In this document: in pieces, positions 48,111 to 52,365 of the stretch | Layout: each line of letters begins with the position of its first letter | Numbering within the stretch: the stretch's first letter is position 1 | NCBI RefSeq assembly: GCF_004123905.1 | Contig: NZ_MZXW01000045.1 | Location: 1-52,365 of the forward strand | Direction of reading: 5' to 3' | Length of the DNA stretch: 52,365 bases | Source of the DNA: Bradyrhizobium betae | Lineage (GTDB): Bacteria; Pseudomonadota; Alphaproteobacteria; Rhizobiales; Xanthobacteraceae | Notes under the pieces: model-generated | What the model saw: the letters and a program-made list of their open reading frames with translations, nothing else | Database searches by the model: none | What the model was told of the DNA's origin: nothing | Program-made: the position numbers and the translations under genes

Positions 48111-48356
48111 ATGACCACTGTTCATGTCGCGGCGCCGCAGGACGCAGAATTCCTTGCTCCGAACCAGATCGTTCCGCTGCTGATCGGCGCAACCATCGAC
48201 GAAGTCGAGCGCGAGCTCGTGCTCCAGACGCTGGCGCGCTGCGACGGCAACCGCACCCGCGCATCGCGCGTGCTAGGCCTGTCGGTGCGCACGCTGCGCA
48301 ACAAGATCAGGATCTACGCCGCCTCGGGCATCGAGGTGCCCGCCTATCACGACTAG
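48111..48356 (+). CDS. Small Fis-type helix-turn-helix DNA-binding protein
   Basis: 81 residues, starting ATG 48111. The C-terminal 45 residues are the Fis/NtrC-type HTH: EVERELVLQTLARCDGNRTR, ASRVLGLSVRTLRNKIRIYA. The pattern resembles the DNA-binding end of FlbD/NtrC-type sigma54 activators, but no AAA+ or receiver domain precedes it, so it would act as a nucleoid-type or partner regulator. A full CtrA box 92 bp upstream suggests cell-cycle or flagellar linkage (inference). Convergent overlap of four bases with the membrane protein gene. Confidence 0.85.
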   Translation: MTTVHVAAPQDAEFLAPNQIVPLLIGATIDEVERELVLQTLARCDGNRTRASRVLGLSVRTLRNKIRIYAASGIEVPAYHD

Positions 48357-48592
48357 CGCGTGACCGCGCGACCGATCAGTCCGCCGGCGAGAACCGCAAG
48401 CGCGATGATCGCCACGGCAGCCGCGATCAGCTCGATGGCGCGCAGCACGAAGGCCGTCATGACGGCCCATGACGATTGCGGCTCCTCGGCAAAGGCGACC
48501 GGCACGACATCGGGCACGAGCAGATGGGCAAGCCCGATGGCAACCGCAAGGATGACTGCCGACAGGCAGAAGATGGTCCACGCAGCTCGCAT
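48353..48592 (-). CDS. Small two-span membrane protein
   Basis: 79 residues from ATG 48592 (AGGAG six bases upstream; a GTG at 48595 is possible). Two hydrophobic spans: AAWTIFCLSAVILAVAIGLA (residues 3-22) and AIELIAAAVAIIALAVLAGG (about 52-71), separated by a periplasmic-type loop with acidic residues. The end is IGRAVTR. No family recognised. It overlaps the Fis-type gene by four bases tail to tail. Confidence 0.7.
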   Translation of the reverse strand: MRAAWTIFCLSAVILAVAIGLAHLLVPDVVPVAFAEEPQSSWAVMTAFVLRAIELIAAAVAIIALAVLAGGLIGRAVTR

Positions 48593-48750
48593 CACGCACT
48601 CCTCGAGAAGGTTGTGGCCGTGCGCAATTCAATGACACGGCGTCCCGTGCCGCTGATTGATGTTGATCAAGCCTGTCGCGATGCGCGGGCGGAATTGCTG
48701 CTGTCGTCAAACGCCGCTAAGTAGCTTGCTTCCGCACAGGGAGTAGTGGC

Positions 48751-49260
48751 GTGGCAGACGAACAGGGACGGCAGGGGCCGCGTGGGCGGCAGGGCGAGCC
48801 AGGACGGCCGGGTCCGCAGGGACATCCGGGCAAGCGCGGGCCGGACGGCGCGCGCGGCAAGCCGGGGCCTCAAGGCAAGCCCGGCGCGGCCGGAAAGGCC
48901 GGTCCGCAGGGCAAGGCCGGGCTGCCAGGCAAGCCTGGTGAAGCCGGTGCGCGGGGCGCAGCCGGACCGCAGGGCCCCGTGGGACCGCAGGGCCCGCGCG
49001 GCGAGGCCGGCCCGCCCGGCCAGCTGCCCTCGATCGAGCAGGTGCTGCCGTGGCTGGATCAGCTCTTCGACGCCTGGGATGAACGCCGCCGTCAGCGCGA
49101 GCGTGAAGCCGCCGAGCGAGACGCACGGGAAGCCGCCGAGCGCGCGGCGCTCGAGGCCGCCGTGCAGGAGCCCGACGAAACGGACCTCGAGGACGACGAC
49201 GGCGAAGACGACGAGCACAAGAAAAAGAAGAAAAAGAAGAAGCACGGCCACAAGGATTAG
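48751..49260 (+). CDS. Collagen-like triple-helix protein
   Basis: 169 residues starting at GTG 48751 (CAGGGAG ribosome site). Residues 6-89 are 28 uninterrupted Gly-X-Y triplets rich in Pro, Lys, Gln, Ala (GRQGPRGRQGEPGRPGPQGH). A trimer-type stem follows (IEQVLPWLDQLFDAWDERRR and a long Ala/Glu/Arg helix to about 142), then an acidic block (DLEDDDGEDDEHK) and eight lysines. No signal peptide or anchor is visible, so location is unclear; a trimer with a C-terminal coiled coil is likely. Unusual in this genus, as far as I recall. Confidence 0.88.
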   Translation: MADEQGRQGPRGRQGEPGRPGPQGHPGKRGPDGARGKPGPQGKPGAAGKAGPQGKAGLPGKPGEAGARGAAGPQGPVGPQGPRGEAGPPGQLPSIEQVLPWLDQLFDAWDERRRQREREAAERDAREAAERAALEAAVQEPDETDLEDDDGEDDEHKKKKKKKKHGHKD

Positions 49261-49263
49261 CGG

Positions 49264-49479
49264 CTACTTCGCCTGGTCCTCGCGTCGCGGCAGCATGCCC
49301 ATGCGCTCGAATTGCCAGCGCATGGCGCGATACCAGAGATAGCCGACCGCAGCGCCGCACAGCGCCAGGATGACGATGTTCGCGCTCGAGAACGAGCCGC
49401 CCCACCACATCATCCACGCGGTCCATAGCAGCGTGAAGACGATGGCACCTGCTCTCAGCGGAAGAAGGGGGCGGCTCAT
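49264..49479 (-). CDS. Small two-span membrane protein
   Basis: 71 residues from ATG 49479. Two spans: AGAIVFTLLWTAWMMWWGGS (residues 9-28) and ANIVILALCGAAVGYLWYRA (about 32-51), then a basic cytoplasmic tail FERMGMLPRREDQAK. A longer start at 49518 is less likely. It lies 3 bp past the collagen-like gene stop, convergent. Function unknown. Confidence 0.7.
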   Translation of the reverse strand: MSRPLLPLRAGAIVFTLLWTAWMMWWGGSFSSANIVILALCGAAVGYLWYRAMRWQFERMGMLPRREDQAK

Positions 49480-49575
49480 GGTCGTGCTCCGGGCTGTCAA
49501 AACCCCGGCAGACATCATTGCAAGTTGCGGCGGCCCCTACCGTGAGCCAGATCACGGAAGTGCCCGCCGGAGCCG

Positions 49576-49842
49576 CTAGCCAAAGCGCAACCGCGAACGT
49601 TCCTTCGCCTTCTCCGCCTCGACCTCACGGTCGCGCGCCGGCGCGTGGGTGTGCAGCGAGGTCAGGAGTTTTCGCGCAGCTTCCGAGACCTCGGCCACAG
49701 CGAGGTCGAACGCCGCCTCATTGGCCTGCGACGGCTTGTTGAAGCCGGAGAGCTTGCGCACGAATTGGATCGCGCTGGCGTGGATCTCGTCCTCCGTGGC
49801 CGGCGGCTCGAAGTTGAACAGCGTTTTGATGTTGCGGCACAT
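49576..49842 (-). CDS. DUF2277 protein
   Basis: 88 residues. The family start MCRNIKTLFNFEPPATEDEI is unmistakable, followed by SAIQFVRKLSGFNKPSQANE and AVAEVSEAARKLLTSLHTHA. DUF2277 proteins are small helical bundles of unknown function common in actinobacteria and alphaproteobacteria. GAGAGACC precedes ATG. It is divergent from the alpha/beta hydrolase gene, with 121 bp between. Confidence 0.92.
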   Translation of the reverse strand: MCRNIKTLFNFEPPATEDEIHASAIQFVRKLSGFNKPSQANEAAFDLAVAEVSEAARKLLTSLHTHAPARDREVEAEKAKERSRLRFG

Positions 49843-49963
49843 GCGGTCTCTCCGGTTTTCTTGAAGACGATCGGCGGCGGCGAAATCCTACATCCTTCCG
49901 CCCGCTTCTGGTAAGGTCCGCCACAACGCGGCCGCCAATGATGAGCCGCATGGAGAGAGAAAC

Positions 49964-51025
49964 ATGAAGGCTTCTTGCGCGGCACTAGCGGCCCTTCTGC
50001 TGTCCGTCTCGACGCTGGCCGTGGCGGCCGATTATCCAGCGCCCAAGCAAGGCGACTGGGTCGCCAAAGACTTCAAGTTCCACACCGGCGAGACCATGCC
50101 GGAACTGCGGCTGCACTACACCACCGTCGGCGAACCGGGCGGCCAGCCCGTGCTCGTGCTGCACGGCTCGGGCGGATCAGCGGCGAGCATGTTGACGCCT
50201 GCTTTTGCCGGCGAGCTGTTCGGTGCAGGACAGCCGCTCGACGCATCCAAATATTACATCATCATTCCCGATGGCATCGGCCACGGCAAGTCGTCAAAGC
50301 CGTCCGACGGCATGAAGACCGCCTTTCCGAAATACGATTACGACGACATGGTCGAGGCGCAGTATCGCCTCGTGACGGAAGGGCTCGACGTCAAGCATCT
50401 GCGGCTTGTCATCGGCAATTCGATGGGCGGCATGCACACCTGGCTGTGGGGCGAGAAATATCCGAAGGCGATGGACGCGCTGATCCCGATGGCCTCGCAG
50501 CCGACCGAGATGGCGTCGCGCAACTGGATGCTGCGGCGGATCATGCTCGACACCATCCGCAACGATCCCGACTACAACGGCGGCAATTACGCCAGCCAGC
50601 CGCGCATGATGAAATACGCCATCACCGCCTACGGCATCGCGAGCATCGGCGGAACGCTGGCCTATCAACAGCAGGCGCCGACGGCGGCGAAAGCCGACAA
50701 GATCGTCGACGAGCGGCTCGCGACACCGATCACGGCGGATGCCAACGACTTCGTCTACCAGTGGGAGGCCTCGCACGACTACAATGCCGGCGAGAAGCTG
50801 GAGGCAATCGAAGCCTCGCTGCTGCTGATCAATTCCGCCGACGACGAGCGCAACCCGCCGGAGACCGGCGTCACGGACGCTGCGATGAAGCGGGTCAAGA
50901 ACGGCAGACTGCATCTCATCCCGGCAAGCACCGAGACGCGCGGCCACGGCACGACGGGCAACGCGAAATTCTACGTCGAGCAGGTCCGACAATTGCTGCA
51001 AACCGCGCCGCAGCGAACGATGTAA
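49964..51025 (+). CDS. Exported alpha/beta-fold hydrolase, MetX-like
   Basis: 353 residues with a signal peptide (ALAALLLSVSTLAVAADYPA). Alpha/beta hydrolase: PVLVLHGSGGSAASML (oxyanion region), IIPDGIGHGKSSKP, nucleophile elbow VIGNSMGGMH with Ser153, acid in NSADDERNPPE, and base His in GHGTTGNAKF. The layout and oxyanion loop resemble the homoserine O-acetyltransferase (MetX) branch, but the export signal argues for an esterase-like role. GGAGAGAG upstream. Monocistronic. Confidence 0.9.
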   Translation: MKASCAALAALLLSVSTLAVAADYPAPKQGDWVAKDFKFHTGETMPELRLHYTTVGEPGGQPVLVLHGSGGSAASMLTPAFAGELFGAGQPLDASKYYIIIPDGIGHGKSSKPSDGMKTAFPKYDYDDMVEAQYRLVTEGLDVKHLRLVIGNSMGGMHTWLWGEKYPKAMDALIPMASQPTEMASRNWMLRRIMLDTIRNDPDYNGGNYASQPRMMKYAITAYGIASIGGTLAYQQQAPTAAKADKIVDERLATPITADANDFVYQWEASHDYNAGEKLEAIEASLLLINSADDERNPPETGVTDAAMKRVKNGRLHLIPASTETRGHGTTGNAKFYVEQVRQLLQTAPQRTM

Positions 51026-51159
51026 CAACAGCAGACCGCTCATATCGCAGCGCATCATATGCGACGCCTCTCGCACCGCATATTATTTGAGCATGCAATG
51101 CGCTGACAGCTCGGGCTTAATCATCGCAATGAGAATCGACACGCGATGAGGAGGACCGC

Positions 51160-51513
51160 ATGCACAGGCTCGCGCTGTGCGTTTGGCTCGCTGCGACGAC
51201 GGCGCTGACGAGCGCCGCGTTCGCGTTCGACAACGGGCAATACGACCACGTCCCGCCCGACATCCGCGCCTGGTTCAAGAGCGTGATGGCACCAAACGGC
51301 GTGCCCTGCTGCGACATCTCCGACGGTCACCGCACCGACTACGACGTGCGCGGCGGCACCTATTGGGTGCCGATCGAGGGACAATGGATGGAGGTGCCGG
51401 AGCGCGCGATCATCCGCGATCGCGGCAATCCGGTCGGACAGGCCGTGGTCTGGTACGTCCATCACCGCGGCGCCATCATCATCAGCTGCTTCGTCCCGGC
51501 CGATGCGGTGTGA
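51160..51513 (+). CDS. Small exported protein of unknown function
   Basis: 117 residues: signal peptide MHRLALCVWLAATTALTSAA ending AFA, mature domain with adjacent Cys-Cys (NGVPCCDISDGHRTDYDVRG), YWVPIEGQWMEVPERAIIRD and a C-terminal HHRGAIIISCFVPADAV with a third Cys. Periplasmic and conserved in appearance; such CC proteins recur in bradyrhizobia without name. GAGGAGGACCGC gives the ribosome site. Confidence 0.78.
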   Translation: MHRLALCVWLAATTALTSAAFAFDNGQYDHVPPDIRAWFKSVMAPNGVPCCDISDGHRTDYDVRGGTYWVPIEGQWMEVPERAIIRDRGNPVGQAVVWYVHHRGAIIISCFVPADAV

Positions 51514-51590
51514 TGCGTCTGGATGGATTCCATTGGCCGGAGGCGGCACGATCGGGTAGCTTGACGCCAAGCTGATGCGGAGGCACGCCA

Positions 51591-52193
51591 TTGACCGATC
51601 TTTGCGCTGAAGACCTCGCCACCATCTATGCCAAGCCGAGCCCGCGCGTGATCGCGAAGGCGCGTCCCGCGATCGACGCACATGCGAAGAAATTCATCGA
51701 GATGTCGCCGTTCTGCGTACTCGCGACGTCGGGCACTGACGGCAGTGTCGATGCCTCCCCGCGCGGCGGTGGCATCGGCTTCGCCCACGTCGCCGCTCCC
51801 AACCAATTGCTGATGCCCGACCGTTCCGGCAACAACCGGATCGACAGTTTTCGCAACGTCGTCGAGGGCTCTGGCTTCGTGCACCTGTTGTTCTTCGTGC
51901 CGGGGATCGACGAGACGCTACGCGTCGGCGGACGCGGCACGCTGTCGATCGATCCGGATCTGCTGGCGTCGATGGTGGAGTACGGCAAGCCGCCCCGCGC
52001 AGTGCTGAACGTCGCGGTCAGCGAAGTCTATTTCCACTGCGGCAAGGCGCTGATGCGCTCAAAACTGTGGTCGCCGGAAAAGGTGCAGCGCTCGGTGATG
52101 CCGAGCATCGGCGAGGTCATCCACGACCAGACGGGCCTTGGTGAGCCGGAGAGCCAGGAGATGGTGGAAGAGCGCTACAAGACGCAGCTGTAG
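51591..52193 (+). CDS. PPOX-class FMN-dependent flavoprotein (MSMEG_1061-like)
   Basis: 200 residues from TTG 51591 after GGAGGCACGCCA. It has a split-barrel flavin fold: KFIEMSPFCVLATSGTDGSV, SPRGGGIGFAHVAAPNQLLM, DRSGNNRIDSFRNVVEGSGF, VHLLFFVPGIDETLRVGGRG and VYFHCGKALMRSKLW. The set matches the pyridoxamine-5'-phosphate-oxidase-like subfamily typified by MSMEG_1061. It is not PdxH, because the PLP site residues are absent. Substrate unknown; oxidation or reduction of small molecules with FMN. Last intact gene before the IS. Confidence 0.9.
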   Translation: MTDLCAEDLATIYAKPSPRVIAKARPAIDAHAKKFIEMSPFCVLATSGTDGSVDASPRGGGIGFAHVAAPNQLLMPDRSGNNRIDSFRNVVEGSGFVHLLFFVPGIDETLRVGGRGTLSIDPDLLASMVEYGKPPRAVLNVAVSEVYFHCGKALMRSKLWSPEKVQRSVMPSIGEVIHDQTGLGEPESQEMVEERYKTQL

Positions 52194-52220
52194 CGGGCGC
52201 GTTCGCCGCTCAATAGAAGC

Positions 52221-52238
52221 GTGGATGGCCGGGTCAAG
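52221..52238. repeat. Left half of a REP-like palindrome split by the IS
   Basis: GTGGATGGCCGGG then TCAAG, the left arm and loop of a REP-like element ending exactly at the IS boundary. The arm (GGCCGGG) does not complement the right arm at 153-164 (CCGGGCG), so the two IS copies probably entered different palindromes. Confidence 0.6.
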
Positions 52239-52365
52239 TGTTTAGACCGGACAGATCACTGACAGGTGTTCGGAGACATAGCTGACACATCAAACTGGGC
52301 TGGATTGGTCGATTCGGGAGGCCGTCCATGCCCTGGAACGAGGTGTCGGTAATGGATCAGCGACG
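52239..52365 (+). mobile_element. Left end of an IS481-family insertion sequence (partial)
   Basis: It begins TGTTTAGACCGGACAG, inverted and imperfectly identical to the IS end at 147. It contains tandem copies of the ACTGAC-type motif (ATCACTGAC, ATAGCTGAC) and runs off the window inside the transposase gene. It is flanked on the left by TCAAG, as the other copy is on the right. Confidence 0.85.
52328..52365 (+). CDS. IS481-family transposase, N-terminal fragment
   Basis: ATG 52328 opens MPWNEVSVMDQR, the typical N terminus of rhizobial IS481-type transposases, truncated by the window edge. AGGCCGTCC lies upstream. It completes the fragment at 1-144 in type, though not necessarily from the same copy. 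Confidence 0.82.
   Translation, partial: MPWNEVSVMDQR

Noticed and set aside
1..52365. Whole window as a composite transposon bounded by two IS481 copies
   Set aside because: The interior is ordinary chromosomal content (psd, thi operon, two-component system), and the flanking palindrome arms differ, which favours two separate insertions.

Overview
The window is GC-rich (apart from one AT-richer island) and reads as chromosome of a Bradyrhizobium-like alphaproteobacterium (Nitrobacteraceae). The basis is recognition of family content (DUF2277, DUF4403, DUF899, a DUF6665-like protein, an extensin-like lipoprotein, PRC-barrel proteins), the dispersed intergenic palindromes (at least six families) and the IS481-type element at both edges. 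No rRNA, tRNA or CRISPR array was seen. The first bases are the 3' end of an IS481-family element and the last bases are the 5' end of an element of the same type. Both sit beside the pentamer TCAAG in the loop of a REP-like palindrome, so the window is the interval between two insertions.

Layout, left to right. 0.2-4 kb: an EmrAB-type efflux pair under a divergent TetR regulator with a perfect 23-bp operator. 4-10 kb: a DUF6665-like gene, a histidine phosphatase, an extensin-like lipoprotein, a 27-residue microprotein behind two CtrA-type boxes, a divergent pair of DUF2147 paralogues and a FecR-domain secreted protein. 10-16.3 kb: a probable membrane-lipid neighbourhood (NUDIX, phosphatidylserine decarboxylase, class III aminotransferase, Mpo1/DUF962-like protein, phospholipid N-methyltransferase-like enzyme, GT4 glycosyltransferase). 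16.5-19.3 kb: L,D-transpeptidase, cytochrome c, NTF2-like protein, Lrp/AsnC regulator with a palindromic candidate operator, GNAT. 19.3-22.4 kb: a divergent locus of a double winged-helix regulator, a cytoplasmic beta-propeller, a DUF899 thioredoxin-like protein and a small membrane protein. 22.5-28.5 kb: DUF4403 and a four-gene polyamine-type ABC importer. 28.8-33.8 kb: an orphan branched-chain-type binding protein, a PRC-barrel protein with an EcfG-type promoter, a Ser-rich protein and an OmpR/EnvZ-type two-component system. 34.2-39.8 kb: a lytic transglycosylase, then a TPP riboswitch driving thiO-thiS-thiG-thiE-thiC, with intergenic palindromes inside the operon. 39.9-41.1 kb: an AT-richer, probably acquired gene coding for a winged-helix/CBS/HEPN-like protein. 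41-52.2 kb: a uracil/mismatch DNA glycosylase, two glutathione S-transferases, RidA, a J-domain protein, an SDR, a Fis-type regulator behind a full CtrA box, a collagen-like protein, DUF2277, an alpha/beta hydrolase, a PPOX flavoprotein and small secreted or membrane proteins.

Most of the window is ordinary chromosome. The best candidates for undescribed biology are: (i) the wHTH-CBS-HEPN single-gene island at 39.9-41.1 kb; (ii) the regulator/propeller/DUF899/membrane-protein locus at 19.3-22.4 kb; (iii) the lipid cluster with an aminotransferase and an Mpo1-like protein; (iv) the uninterrupted collagen-like protein; and (v) the apparent site preference of the IS481 element for REP loops. All functional claims come from reading the sequence and recalled family knowledge; no searches were run.
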